From: Collybia mongolica
Lineage: Eukaryota > Basidiomycota > Agaricomycetes > Agaricales > Clitocybaceae
Length of the DNA stretch: 64,000 nucleotides
Assembly (NCBI GenBank): GCA_013420905.1
Contig: JAAXNY010000005.1
Location: 434,001 to 498,000 of the forward strand
Direction of reading: 5' to 3'
In this document: one piece after another, positions 49,001 through 61,525 of the stretch
Position numbering within the stretch: the first letter of the stretch is position 1
How the letters are laid out: the number at the start of each line of letters is the position of its first letter
Translations under genes and position numbers: made by a program
The notes under the pieces: generated by a model
What the model saw: the letters and a program-made list of their open reading frames with translations, nothing else
Databases searched by the model: none
What the model was told of the DNA's origin: nothing

Positions 49001-50270
49001 CCTTTTTCTTCGCTTCTTCCAACATTTCCTCTTCCCGCATCCTTTTCACTCGCTCTTCTTCCTTCTGCCTCTCCAGATTCGCGCTTGGCAAGTAAGGCTT
49101 GCCGTTCGTGATATTCTCGTCGCCTCCCCGCGCAATGGGGGGTGTAACGGTCATTTTACGCGTCTCTGTAGCAATGGCTGGGTCGATGCTCCTTGCTGGG
49201 TCTTGAAGATGTTCTCGTGATCCTGAAGGACGCAACGTCTGTGGTTGTTCGACGCTCACATTCTGTTGCTGTTGCTGCTGTTGGACGAACGCTCCCTGTT
49301 GTAGCTGAATCTGCTGTTGTTGATCGCGTGCACCTCCTGGTTGTAATGCCGCAGGGACTCTAGTTCCCTGTGCAGCCGCCGGTGCTGCTGCACGCATGCC
49401 CTCCACCGCCGAATCTTCCCATGTCATCCCATCATCGGGCTCCATACCTCCCGGACCGTCGTCCTCTGCCCGCATTTGCTCCATCTGCTCGTCCGCCAGC
49501 CCCACGTCCTCTCCCTCATACGGCTCGTCATCCCACTCCGTGTCTGGGTCGTCTATCTCATCCTCCTTCCATATAGCGGGAGGATATCGGTGCACGGAAA
49601 GCGACGGTGTGAACTGCACGCCTCTTCGCGCATCGTTAGGTTGAGGATTGGGCGACGGCGTCTGGTTCGACCCCGTGCGCGAGTTGAGATTGTTACGCAG
49701 GCGGTCTTGTGAGGCGTGTAAATTCTCGTTCAGCTCGGCCTGAGTTGCAGAGGCAAGCTGTGGGGGATATTACGTCAGCTTCATTAGAGGCGATGCAACG
49801 CAGCAGGTACCTACATCAACATTGCGATGCTTATTGAGCCTTGCAAGCCGCTCGAACGGCGTTTCAATATTTTCAGCGGGGATATAGCCCACTTCTTGTG
49901 TCTTTAGCACACGCACGAGCCACCAGTAGCTGTTGCTGTCGTCCATCAAAAACAAGCTGTCACCTTTGACAACGTTCGCCTGCCCTTCGACGGTTGCCGC
50001 AAAGCTGTGGAGCGAGTATACCAGGTCAAAGTCGATCGATTCGTTTGGAATGGAGAGGGATGAGGAACCGTCGTCATCATCGTCCATATAGTCATCGTGG
50101 TCTTCTCCATCAGAATCGTCTTCAAGAACAGAATGTTCTTCATCGTCGGCATAGTTAGCCGAGGCAGCGTCGGCGTGCGCATGGAGGTGTATATGGTCGT
50201 CTTGATGTATTTGCTCTCGCAGGTCGAACGTATCCTGCATGACTCCCCTCCTTGTATCAACAGCTTGCAT
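46038..50270 (-). CDS. SH3 and Ras-association domain scaffold protein
   Basis: Exons 50270-49815, 49757-47429, 47405-46129 and 46079-46038 give ~1367 aa. After an Asp/Glu/His-rich N-terminus there is an SH3 domain (~75-135: 'YSLHSFAATVEGQANVVKGD', 'SYWWLVRV', 'GYIPAENIETPFERLARLNK'). A long disordered region is rich in Gln, Ser, Pro and Lys (KKKKGVFSNLFKKKDKKEKN). Ras-association-type domains follow: 'SVIRVFAGKNLQTEATFKTVL...TDLIRQATQRF' and a second 'VVPKNITVAEVIETGLERFG'. Further on is 'ELAPSSRVIDAFPRPP', and the C-terminal helix is 'SFRQFAEMDKILDDYLEQTL'. The domain set suggests a Ras/Rho-linked cell-polarity scaffold; that role is inference. The intron near 47406-47428 is unusually short (see findings). 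Confidence 0.82.
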
Positions 50271-50686
50271 GCAGGTCGAGATTGTGACAACGTGGCGTTA
50301 AACGAGTGACTTTTTGAGCTTTTGAGAAATTAGAATTCGTTAAGAGATATTAAGGAGCGGCAAAAGCTTTAGAAGGAGAAATAGTTGAAGATACACCGTG
50401 GGTGAAGGTGGTGGTCGGGTAAGAAGGGTTTATTGATGCTTATTTGAGATTGTTCAATACTGTAATGGGTTTGTGATCTCTATCTCCAAATCATTACAAC
50501 ATCCTTCCAAAGCTCAAACGCTCAAATCATAGCTTTGGTGTTTTTCATTCTCTAGCAATATCCGAATAGATTTTTCCATTGCTTGCACCTCTCGCAAGAA
50601 GATGTTTTTTTTTCTTAAAAGCTGAGGTAGTCGCGTTCAAGTGCCTCCAATTTCAAATCGTCGCGGACACGGGATAACACTACAAT
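50271..50686. promoter_or_regulatory. Divergent spacer between the SH3/RA gene and the HNH gene
   Basis: A 416-bp region between two divergent starts. No reading frame; it contains T-rich runs (around 50610). Both promoters should lie here. Confidence 0.5.
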
Positions 50687-52061
50687 TTGATTTATTGGAC
50701 AAGACACACCCTCAACGATTTCCTAATGTCGCTTCCACCGCAGCCTCCCATGAGCGCTCAGCCTGATGTTAAGCTATGGTTGTCATTCGACGGTGACGCC
50801 AAGTTGGCATTATCGATACCTCTCATCGTATGCAGCACCTTTGCTCTCAACCCTCTCAAATGGCTGCGTTTTCTGGGGTTCGCCATCTACGGACGAAAGT
50901 GTTATCTTTCCACATCGATGAATGGACCCGAAATCGCCAACTATACGGCACATATAGAAGCCCGGTCCTACTATTTCATATCAGAGGGTAAGTTGAACTT
51001 AAAACGCTGCTAATATAGTATCTTTAGATGACGCTCGTCTTGTTGATGTCGATGCAATGGAGGGCAGAACATCGGATGCATCACATTTGACCGAACACAG
51101 AGGAGACTTTAGGAATAGAGTGGTTGAGCGCGATAGGACTTGTATGATGACCGGTGATATGGCCATAGAATGTGATGCCTGTCACATCCTCCCCCATTCA
51201 AAGGGAAGCCATGTGCGTCTAAAGCCTGAAGAATATTCTATGGCCACTACTTACTCCAGCTAAGTACATCATGAATGTCCTCCGCCACCGACGTGGAACA
51301 AATGACTCCGCCATTGACTTGGATGACATCAATGACCCCCGGAATGGACTTCTATTACTCAGTCAATTCCACCGCGCAGTTGGGGCAAGTGAATTGGCAT
51401 TTCTCAAGGTCCGCTGTTACTTCCCTTCCAGGCTGTTCCGTGGAACTTAGGTGTCTCATAGACTCCCAATTTTGCTTTGGGTGTTGATGATATCCCTTAC
51501 CACCTGCCAAGAGAAGAAAGCCCGGCCAGCCGCCTCACAATACACCACTTCACCTTACAAGGTGTCATAACTGCCAAACTCGCTCCCCATAACTCTGATG
51601 CTCGACCGCCACAGGATGCCAGTGATTGGCCATCCACTGTTATTCTTAATATGTGTTATGCCATTGCAGTCCTCAAAGCATGGAGCCCCAAACCCTTCAC
51701 CGAATATGCCCAGAACATGTCAAGAAGTTCTTATTATGAAGATGACCAAGCCAGTAATGATGTGTCAAATGGTAACGGGCGAGGTCACGCCAATTTGCAG
51801 ACGGGCGATTGGGTGGCTGGACAGCATGGACCAAAATGTTACGTTCACGGAAACAGGACACCAAACATTCCCCCAGATCAACCGAAAGGGACCCGCCGCA
51901 CTGACCTTATGGATTGTGTGAGCGCAGTATGGATGTGGCCCCCAAAGGAAGACAAACCAAAGCAAGATGGCTCTCATGCTTCGAGCCTTGTTCGCAATGA
52001 AAATGTCAAGGCGTGGCTGAAATCAGTAGAAGAGAGTACTCAGCAACAAGACCAAGCGTAG
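50687..52061 (+). CDS. HNH-endonuclease-domain protein (HNH_2-like)
   Basis: Exons 50687-50987, 51028-51212, 51265-51408 and 51462-52061 give ~409 aa (later Met codons at 50726 and 50747 are alternative starts). The core is 'FRNRVVERDRTCMMTGD', then 'CDACHILPHSKGSH', then after an intron 'YIMNVLRHRR' and DLDDINDPRNGLLL, with 'QFHRAVGASELAFLKTPNF'. This is the HNH_2 pattern widespread as lineage-expanded genes in Agaricomycetes, in which the H-N-H residues coordinate a metal for DNA cleavage. Nuclease activity of this family is largely unproven. The C-terminus (~250-409) is hydrophilic and low in motifs. The donor gtccgc at 51409 is non-canonical but the phase closes. Confidence 0.82.
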
Positions 52062-52321
52062 CGCGGGCTTCTTTTCTTTTCGAATCTCAGTAAGATTTTA
52101 ATCAAGAGACTATAAAAACCATGTAACGTAATCAAAGTTCTCAACTCGAGCATGTCCGTTCACTGCATTCCTCGATCAAGCTCATCAACATCCGAGCCTT
52201 CCAGTTACAAGTTACATATGTCAAGGCAGCGTCCGAACTTCATCAATGCATAGCTTTAGACCACTTGCGTACCTGATTCGGACCTCACTCGAACATCGTC
52301 GGCAGGTCTACCACACGACCA
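52062..52321. other. 3' region of the HNH gene
   Basis: No gene. It precedes the ankyrin-gene relic. Confidence 0.4.
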
Positions 52322-52440
52322 CGACAACTCCCCCGAGGAAGACAACAAGTCCAATGTTCTCGATGTCAACCTTCCGGACTGAGATCTCGTGTTCACCCCA
52401 CTAGCCTATACAGCCATGTCAAGGCAGTGGACACTCCACC
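52322..52440 (+). pseudogene. Fragment of an ankyrin-repeat gene paralogous to the one at 28863-34958
   Basis: The plus-strand translation reads DNSPEEDNKSNVLDVNLPD, a TGA (52380-52382), then DLVFTPLAYTAMS. The intact ankyrin gene has EEDDEPDILDVNLPD, Trp, DLGFTPLAHAIMS in exon 8 (around 32400-32500, minus strand). The Trp codon has become a stop. Sequence similarity fades on both sides, so this is a decayed duplicate piece between the HNH gene and the first MFS gene. Confidence 0.7.
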
Positions 52441-52614
52441 TGCCACTGAGTGGCGATCGACTACGTGATAGGTTGACATAATCCATTGCAATATCATTGT
52501 CAGTCCTCTATGACGGAAGTATATTAACAGAGCTTGAAAGTAAACAATGTGGTCTTCTATCGAAATCAGGAGTCATTTCGCCCACACAGCCCGATTAACT
52601 AATATTACTACTAC
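52441..52614. other. 3' region of MFS gene copy 1
   Basis: A short spacer without a gene. It presumably includes the 3' untranslated region of the minus-strand transporter that ends at 52615. Confidence 0.4.
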
Positions 52615-54893
52615 CTACTCTTCGCATTCCACAGATGCTGCCTTGCTCAATGCGCGCAACTTAGGGCCGTATCTATAAAATATAAACGGTGCCGGACACC
52701 CGATTATAAGGCAAATGAAAGCAAGGAGCGAGTTACCCCAGCCTACCAGAGTGCCCAATACGCCTCAGCTGATAGCAGAGCAATTGATATAAGAGAACGT
52801 ACCGTAACCTAATGTACCATACATCCTATCTGCGAAAAGAGGGAACCCAAAACCTGCGAAAGCTCTAAATGACGAAACTGCCGCGATCGCACTTGCGGCA
52901 TAAAGTGCATAATTGTCGACCTGGAGCTTATGTGAGCACAGATCGTTTGAGAGGTTCTACGGGGAGCGCACGAGATATGTTTGGATGCAGGTCCAGTTTC
53001 CACCTAAGAAAACGTCAGCCTGACCTTGGTTCAAGAAAAATTGGACAGTAATCACCAATACCAATAGAAAAAATAAAAACTCCCAAATCTGTTTGTCGAC
53101 GTCAATATTTTGGAACTAAACTAATCATACCCCATGTAACCTCACCAGGGACGAACCAAAAAACTCGCGCATTCGCTGTCCAGCCATAGATCAAAAGGCC
53201 AATCGGAAGAGTCGTTGCGGACACCATGAGGAGGGGCAATCTGTTGTACTGAATGAGTGTCTGGTTTGAAACGAGCTGGAGTTATATTCGTCACCTCATC
53301 TCCGGGGTCGCAACACCACCATTCTTGGCTTTTAGTCTATGATACACTGAATTCAGCACGCGCGAGCCGACCTGTCCGCCAACTGGTCAACTGGTCAGCC
53401 AAATGGGCTACAGGACATAACAAACACATACCTGTGGAACCCAATGCTATCGCAAGATAGTGTAAGCCTGCGATGCCTCTTGTTTGCCCGTACAAATCTG
53501 TATAAACTTTGACGAATGCTGAAAAGAGATTGAGCGTGTAGATTCTTTTGAGATTTAAAGGATTTGGAAACTGACTCGTTAAACTGAGGTAGAGCACGCC
53601 ATATAGGACGGCCATGTACAGAGCGAATACTTGCACAATAGGTTCCGTCCCAAGGAATACGATAGGCTTGAACATTCCGCGCGCCATAACGACAGTCCAG
53701 TGTCGATCAGGACGCTCAAACGCCGACCGTATATTTGGATTACCCGTTGCTTCACGCACGACATGAGCCTTCCTTTTCAAAAGTTCTGGTGCGTAAGTTT
53801 CGCGAAGGAATATCTACGAACGGGCATTCAGAGAAGGGGAATAATCATGAAAAAGTGACTTACAAATCCAGCGATCTGTAATATGGTGTCTGCGATACTG
53901 ACGCTCCAAAAGACCCATTGCCACTGGACACGCTCCGCAATCCAGCCTCCAACTAGCGGGCCGGTTGAGGGCCCCACAAGAGGTGCTAATGAGTACACGC
54001 TCATGGCCATTCCCCGTTCCTCGGGCGACCAGAGATCACCAACCACGCCCCCGCCTAGTGACTGAGGAGCAGCACCACCGAAGCCTGCGAGAAACCGAAA
54101 CATTAGCATCTGTGTGGGTGTTTTGGCGAATGAGCATAAAGTGTTGAAGACTATGTCATCACTGTCAATAGAAGGACGCGCGGGGTGGTCAGAGCTTACT
54201 CAAAAACCAGATGTTTGATATTTGGAGTATTGGGAGTCGCCCATATAATTCAGAGAGCGGACCCCAGATCAATGGCTATAAAAATTTATTAGTACTGGTG
54301 CAAGTCGGATTCTCTACACGTACCCCAAGAGCGTACGCAAGGACAAAAATAGATAGTGACATATTCTCTAAGATCGACCCTGGAGGGATGCCAAGATCTT
54401 TCGAAATCATTGGCAATGCTGGTGATGAGATAGACGATGCAACAGGGCTAGATGTGCCAGGTCAACTTCCAATAAGAGAAAAGTCCAAGTCACCGAACCT
54501 GATAAAAGTGAACAAGCTAACGACTAGCGTAACTCCCCATCGGCGGCTTTTCGCCCAGTTTCGTGGGTTCATGGGATCGTCCGGACCATCCCACCCAATA
54601 ATGGTTTCACTTTCGTGGCCGTGCTCCAAAAGTTTGTCGAGGTTGATAGATGAGGTGTTTACACTAGCGGTCGGCGATGTATCGTACGATTGTAAACTCA
54701 GAGTAGACATTTTAGGGCTCAAGAAAGGTTGGGTATTTTCAGCATCTTGACAAGGCGGTGAAATCCTTGTTGAGATGGGAGTATTATCTACGAGCACCAC
54801 TTTCATTCTCATCCAATTCGAGTATTATCATAGTCACTTACCAGAGACAGAAGTTGAAAATTGGAATGAATGAGAGGACGGTGGTCGCAACAT
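52615..54893 (-). CDS. MFS transporter, DHA1 drug/polyamine type (copy 1)
   Basis: A 12-transmembrane major facilitator of the plasma membrane or vacuole, predicted to export drugs or polyamines by proton antiport. About 13 exons, by analogy with the paralogue at 61526-63790. The start is ATG 54893 (52-nt first exon, MLRPPSSHSFQF). The cytosolic N-terminus ends 'WDGPDDPMNPRNWAKSRRWG'. Diagnostic blocks are 'SMSLSIFVLAYALG'-type TM2, 'PLIWGPLSELYGR' (motif A), RFLAGFGGAAPQSLGGG, and 'LAPLVGPSTGPLVGGWIAE' (motif C of antiporters). The central loop is 'IFLRETYAPELLKRKA'. The C-terminal half includes 'FRAFAGFGFPLFADRMYG' and 'FYRYGPKLRALSKAASVE'. I found no break. The substrate is unknown. Confidence 0.9.
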
Positions 54894-56388
54894 CACGGTG
54901 TTCGAACTGCACCAAGGGGAGGGATCTCTAGCGTTTCGATCGTAAGTCTATATTGATTTCTTGTCGCCTGGTTGTAGCTTCATTTTGTAGGGTGGCTCCA
55001 CCTGGGCAAGGAGGTAAATAGAACCTCGTTTCCATGACTCTCCACTCCACGAGAATAGTGTCGCCTTTTCGGAACGTTCTCGGCGTCTTCCTAGGTGAAA
55101 AGAGAGCCGAAAAACATCTCTGAAAAGGTTTCCCGGTATGGAACGCCTATCGGGATTAGAGATGCATCGTCTATTAGTATTACACAACTTTTACGGAACG
55201 GACGAGTGGACCCAGTGTCAAGGGGGTTCAATGACGTGCGAGGTGGCACTATAGTGGTAGCAAATAGAGCGCGTTGGAGTCGTGACCGCTCATGTTCGAT
55301 ACCTGTGCACAGTTTTAGCTGTCAGCTAGCTTCATTCCAAGCGTCGACGGAAGTTCTCCAGCAGTTTTTAAAGTAGAGTAGGTACAACAGCGACTCGGAG
55401 TGACGCAAAGATATGAACCTGTAAGATTGAAGAACAGATGGTGTACGTAATATTTTAGTTTGACGCCACAAAGGGCCAGGCAATTCAACGAGTCTTAGCA
55501 ACAAACGTTTATTTCCACCCGTCACCATCACCTTTCATGAATGATGAAAATACAATCCGTCTCGCCCAAGAAATGAATAGTGTTATATTAAGAATGAATG
55601 ACAGATGTACATATGTGGCATTTGACAGTGAGTCACATAGCTTGAAGTTGCATGGAAGTTTTGAAGGTTCATTCCCAGTCTTCCCCACACGAAGGTCATA
55701 TCCGGGATTCAGGGCCCCCTCCATCGCCTCATCACGTCATCCCGATGGCTTCCAACGTATAACACTTATTTGGTGCGCATTCAACCGACGGTAGATGTCA
55801 GAAAACGCTAAGGAGCTCCATAATCGGGCTCGGCTGAGATGTCGCTGCGCAATCATCGACTAAGGCTGTGTTGCTTTTCAAGGTCGCCCTAAAAAAATGG
55901 TCTCGTTGTCTTGGCACCGGTACTATAGTGCTCCTACATAGGAGCCATATGAGAGGATCCTATTCGCGTCGCCTATGGTGTCGGGCCGTTGGGGTGTCAC
56001 GAGGTACCAGTCGTTTGACAGTTTCTTCCGCCCACAAAACTATGGAGTCAACTCTCCTCTCGTACGTACGTAACGTACATTCTTCGCTCAAAGCGGTCCT
56101 CCGCTCCGAGTCCGTGTCCGCCTTGTGTCCCATATCATTTCGTCCAACAGAGAATGTGCACACCCGGAACCTTCTGAACTCATTATCTCATGATCTCCCT
56201 GCATGGACTGCAATGAACACATCATATCACGTTCTAATTACAGAAGAGATTCTTGTCATACACCATGTCAACACCATGTCCTTTTCAGGGTACGAGTATC
56301 TCTCAATTGCGTCGGTAAAACTAAGACCTTGTGAGAAATGTTGTAACGGACTAATTTCTTTACTAGGGTAATGACGCTATCGCTACTG
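54894..56388. other. Intergenic region between MFS copy 1 and the isopropylmalate synthase gene
   Basis: About 1.5 kb containing both promoters (leftward MFS, rightward LEU4-like gene). Several short open frames occur, for example 55537-55794, but none has a recognisable motif or splice-consistent extension. A cgtacgtacgtaacgtac run lies near 56061-56078. No gene is supported. Confidence 0.45.
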
Positions 56389-56396
56389 TATATAAA
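56389..56396 (+). promoter_or_regulatory. TATA box of the isopropylmalate synthase gene
   Basis: tatataaa lies 82 bp before the ATG at 56478. Confidence 0.6.
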
Positions 56397-56477
56397 GCCG
56401 CTTGACTTCGTTGCTTCGTCACTTTTCATCGCTCAAAACCCCCCAACTTAGTTTTCGCCCCCGAAAATATCATCTCT

Positions 56478-58747
56478 ATGCTGTGAGTACTCATTACACG
56501 ACATGCACTCCCACTAAACCTTCCCTGGTAGTGCGGATCCGTCAACGAAATACCTACCCTACACCGCCGTACCATTTCCTCCCGACTACGTCCGCCAATG
56601 GCCTACCCGAAGGACTACTGTCGCACCTACGTGGCTTTCAACAGATCTTCGGGACGGCAACCAAGCATTGGTGAACCCCATGAGCAATGCAACAAAATTG
56701 GAGCTCTTTAGGTATGTTGCGATATTCTCAGGTACAAGTATATCAGGTTGCTAATGTGCAATATAACAGGGAGCTTGTTAAAGTTGGCTTCAAGCAAATT
56801 GAAGTGGCTTACCCATCTGCTTCGGAACAAGAGTTTCAATTTGTGAGATCAATCATTGAGAACGGCGAGGTTCCTGACGATGTCTCGCTGCAAGTCAGTA
56901 CCGTTTCCCGCTTGAATATGGACATTGCTCACAAAACTGTTTAGATTATCACTCCTGCTCGCCCCGATCTTATCAAGCGATCAATCGATTCTCTCTCTGG
57001 AACCCGACACGCTATCATTCATCTTTACAATGCTGTGTCGCCCGTTTTCCGCGAAGTTGTTTTCCGTAATTCAAAAGAGCAAACTATTGAGCTGACCCTT
57101 AACGCGGTCAAGCTTGTCAAAGACCTTACGGAGGAAGAGACAGCTCGATCTGGTATGTTGAAATATGTTCCCGGTATTGTGTCAACAATTTATGCTTTTC
57201 CCAGGAACACGCTTTACACTGAACTATTGTTTCGAGACATTTTCTCAAACTGAAATTGACTTCGCAGTCGAGCTCGGGAATAAAGTTCTCGAGACATGGG
57301 GCAAGGCCACTCCTGATGACAAGGTCATGTTTAACCTGGCTGCAACGGTTGAATGTGCTCCGAGTAATCATTATGCCGATATGGTAAGCCACCTGCCGTT
57401 CATTGTCAATGCCAACGCTCATCTCATTGACTTGTGTATCTAGGTCGAATACTTCAGTACACATATTAATCAACGTGATTGTGTCGTTCTCAGTATACAT
57501 CCCCACAATGACAGAGGTTTGAGTTTTTTCTAACGGCGCTTTAATCCATTTCTAAAATAAATAAATAAAAACTAGGCACCGCTGTCGCTGCGGCAGAGCT
57601 AGGGCTCCTTGCCGGTGGTGATCGAATCGAGGGCTGCCTCTTGGGAAACGGGGAAAGGACAGGAAACGTCGATCTTATAACCCTCGCCCTCAATATGTAT
57701 TCCCAAGGTGTCTCGCCACGCCTCGATTTCTCCAGGCTTGCTGAAACGGTCGCACTTGTATGCCGATGCAATGAGATAGACACCCCCGTGCGGTACCCTT
57801 ACGCGGGGCAGCTAGTCTTCTCCGCGTTCGCAGGTACTCACCAAGATGCGATCAAAAAGGGCCTCGACGCGCAAGCCGCTAGATGGGCCGAAGTAGACCG
57901 CTCTGGCCAGGGAATCAAGTACTGGGCGATGCCTTACATACCGCTTGATCCAAAAGACCTCGGGTACGGGTACGAAAACCTGATCAGAGTCAGCAGCCAA
58001 AGCGGGAAGGCTGGGACGGCGTACGTGATAAAGCAGACGATGGCGCTAGACCTCCCTCGACGGATGCAGGTTGCGTTTTACAAAGTTGTTCAAGAAGAGA
58101 GCGAGCGGATTGGGAAGGAGATGACAGCCGCATTGATTACGTCCGCATTCAAGCAGACATACTGCTTGGATTCTAAGCCCGTTGGCCGGCTCTTCTTACA
58201 TTCTTATCACCTTTATTCTTTGGCGTCGCCACCCGAGCAAGTCTCCCCCCCGTCAGACTATGCAGATGACCCTCACAACACGATGCCAAGCGAAGACGTG
58301 GCCGGTCTATTGCGCTTCGAAGGAGAGCTAACCGTGGATGGCAAGCGACGGGCAATCAGAGGAGACGGCCACGGTCCGGTGCTCGCCATCCTACAGGCAT
58401 TGCGAGCGGATCTCAACCTAGAGCTGGCCATCCACGAGTCCGCAGCTCAGACCATCAACCCCGATAATCCAGGCCACACTAAGGCAGTGGCCTTCATTGA
58501 GGTGTCTCTTTCCGCCGAGCCGCCTGGAAAACCCTGCCTTGAGAACGCCTGGGGCGTTGGGATATCCTCAGACGTTTCGACGTCCGAGTGTCGCGCTGTC
58601 ATTAGCGCTGCTAATCAGCTCGTTGGTGATCGGGAGTTCCCCCAGTCGGAAAACGCACTCAGTCCACAGCCTATGCTTTCTAAAGCGAACGCTGACAGTT
58701 GGCTTCGTGAAATTACGTTGCGCGCAAGCCGTCTCCTTTGGCAATAG
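56478..58747 (+). CDS. LEU4: 2-isopropylmalate synthase
   Basis: It condenses acetyl-CoA with 2-oxoisovalerate, the first committed step of leucine synthesis. Seven exons close in phase: 56478-56482 (5 nt), 56532-56711, 56770-56893, 56945-57152, 57205-57383, 57444-57516 and 57576-58747, giving ~646 aa (yeast Leu4 619). The catalytic barrel has '[19 protein letters not shown]' (catalytic Arg and metal Asp). It also has '[12 protein letters not shown]', the metal-binding [18 protein letters not shown], and [21 protein letters not shown] subdomain linker ('[22 protein letters not shown]') leads to the C-terminal leucine-sensing LeuA dimer region (~500-646, 'AVAFIEVSL...[20 protein letters not shown]'). 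No mitochondrial presequence is evident from this start. An upstream start cannot be excluded. Confidence 0.94.
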
Positions 58748-60640
58748 ACTGACCAAAGAAGGTCTGGTACCCTCTATCAAAACGCCTACGCAAACATGAT
58801 TGGAGCCAGAGAGTGATTATTGTAGCATATTTCCTTTTCAACGACGTAATTCCAGACCAAGTCGTTTTAAGTCATCTATCTGTAGTAAATGTAGCATAAT
58901 CCAACCCGTAACATAGAATACCCTCATAGACTTTGGATTCCAAAAAATAATCAACGACCTGTCCATACTACAGAGAAGTTTATAAAGATTAATTTAGCTT
59001 ATGTGTAAGTAAAGTTGACCGACCAGAGCCCTTGTTAGTTGTCGGATATGTCTGGAGAACATAAGACGGCGTTGCGTGTGTGTATATTACCTCGCTTGTC
59101 GAGGTCTCTGGAAACCCATAATGAAGCTAGTTTACGACTCATATCGCAAATAATGGCAAAAAATACCACTCCTTCCCGCAGTCCCATACTTGTCCCATAT
59201 CGTCGTAGGGCATTTCACCTTCAGGAAACCACTCATACATAGCAAGCAAGGTCACCGGTCAATGCCGACGCGGTCGGCAATTCCCCCTTCGCCGTGATGA
59301 ATTTATTTTGCTGTGTTTGTCCGGCTCTCGGGCTTATCGTTCCTCCTTCAAAGCTTCAATGCTTCATGCTTCATGGTCCACCCCACCTTCATCGCCTCCA
59401 TCTCCAATTCTCCAACCTAGTTCTAGGTGGATAACCTTGAGAAGACTTTCAACTAATATGAGTATATTTTGTACAGGCTGTCAGTGATATCATAGCTGGA
59501 AGGTGAGCCACGGACCCAGAAACGACCTGTCTCGAAAACACTCACTCTCCTAGAATGCACTGAGACAGAAAATCGACGAGGAATGGGTATAAACTGCGTG
59601 CCCAGCTTAGAACTTGGTTACTGGAACATGCTTGTATGTTCGTGACATACGGGTGCCATTGTGAAGCGACCTGTCCGCGCCTTCACTATGGTAGAAATAA
59701 CCTTGGTGTTATACACGGTGAAGCCTGGCTGTGAATATGGCACTGGAAAGCACCTAGCTTTCGTCCCACCACCTTGTTACATCCTGGAAATAAAATCTCA
59801 AGCTATACGGGTCAATATCTTCCCAGATGCCGAAATATACTACGGCTGCTGATCTCACACCCCGAGGCCACCCTCGTCATTTCATTGCAAATTCCAGCAG
59901 TAAACGAACGCAAACGGCGATCTCCATCACGGCAGTCTTACTCCAAACAAAAAGCTTCCGCGGTAAGATCTTAAATATCGAAGTAGTTTACTCGGATAAT
60001 GCCACCCCATCGAAGTCGCTCAAAGCCAAGAACAGAAATATGAGCTCACCACGGGTTTAATGATCTGCACTTCCCAATTGTCCTACATATATCATATGCT
60101 GAGATGCTCCGGAGGTCTATCGAGCAGCGCGACCAAACTGGCTCCATTCGGCTTGTACTTCATGTTGTCTTCTACTAGTGCCTGGCCCGCGGCGGTTCTG
60201 GAGATATGGAGAGGCTTCTTTGTCCACCGTAGGGAAGTATCCAAGCCAAGCTTATGCCGCAGTACCGTGAGTGCTTCTACAGGTTAGATAATAATGACCA
60301 AGATATGCTTCTCATACCTTTCCAAATTTTAGACATTGCCGAGGCGGAGTGAGACAGATTATTGCTTCGAGTGCGTGTGATTATAGGTCCACCACCGCCC
60401 CTTACTCGAAGCATCCCGCGGAGTACTCCTCATTTTTAACGAAAGGGGCCAGGTAAGAAAGCATGCGTGTTCCAAGTCTGATGTGAAAAAAATCACTCGA
60501 TCAGGGGATGGAGGTGGACGCTTGGGACGCGCGAGAAGATCAAAAATACGATCTTCTGATTACAAGGCTTAGTTCCTCGGGTCCATTTATATGTGTTTTC
60601 TGGCTGATCCGTAATGGGTTTTTCCCTCTCACAATGTCGA
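58748..60640. other. Intergenic stretch without a recognised gene
   Basis: About 1.9 kb. Short frames on the plus strand (for example 59661-59852, 60060-60287) show no domain. Nothing can be supported. Confidence 0.4.
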
Positions 60641-60644
60641 GCTA

Positions 60645-61233
60645 ATGTTTAAACCTCTAGCCACCATCATTATTGGCTACGACAGACAGTTCCGTGTGAG
60701 TTGGGAATCTATGCAAGTTGAGTGTGATCGATGTGATTTTTCTGATGACACTCAGCATATTAACTGCAAGTTTCTGACAACCCGATGTTCACATTGTAAA
60801 CGGATAGCATGGGATTGGTACGGCTCTTTCAATTCGTTGATCTGCGGTAACACTAAAGGCGCCAGTCAAAGTATATTTTCTGGTGAACAATATAGGCCTC
60901 TGACCAGGTGCCATCTCCTTAGTGGTGACACCATACTTTGTTTTTAGCACTGGCAAGAAGGACCGATCCACAATCAATCGCACCTGCGGACCACTATTCG
61001 TGGAGCTACACCAACTTAGTGGTGACCGAGAAAGAGTCTCTCATGGGGAAGATCGCCTCGTGTTCCCTTACCTTGGAAAGGTCAAGATTGCCTTTTATGG
61101 CTTTGGAAACGTTTCCATTGCATGGGTTTTTCCCATGTGTATGGATGAGAATCTGTCCATGCTCCCGGCTGATCGGTGCGCTGAAGACACCCGTTGTGGT
61201 GGTCTTCATTTTGATGTGATCGTACTCGACTAA
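60645..61233. other. Possible coding remnant, strand uncertain
   Basis: Overlapping frames on both strands look protein-like but cannot be resolved. Plus: 60645-60947 and 60922-61233, Cys-rich at first ('FLTTRCSHCKRIAWDWYG'). Minus: 61209-61006 and 60983-60789 ('YGVTTKEMAPGQRP', 'LTGAFSVTADQRIERAVPIP'), which could join by a short intron near 61006. No family is recognised. It could be a small gene, a decayed gene or chance. Confidence 0.25.
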
Positions 61234-61525
61234 TCGTTTAATCCCTTGTCACGGATACTTTCATCGGAACTTTTGGTTGACATGGAAAGCTCGTTCGGAA
61301 GTTTGTACCGCTTTCACACCCGCGCCAGAGGAGTACCGGCCTCGGGCTTATATCCCTTCGTCTGGGAGAACAAGAACCAGATGAGATGTTTTTTCTATTT
61401 TTAATCAGATCCCCCGGTAGGGACTTCGTCATTGTTCTTCAACCCTCAGTCTACCGCCAACACGCAATCATACTCCATAAGCTGACAAACTCCTCACGTA
61501 TTTAGTATACAATTCACAATCGTAC
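61234..61525. other. 3' region of MFS gene copy 2
   Basis: No gene is recognised. It is probably the 3' untranslated sequence of the transporter ending at 61526 and the spacer beyond. Confidence 0.4.
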
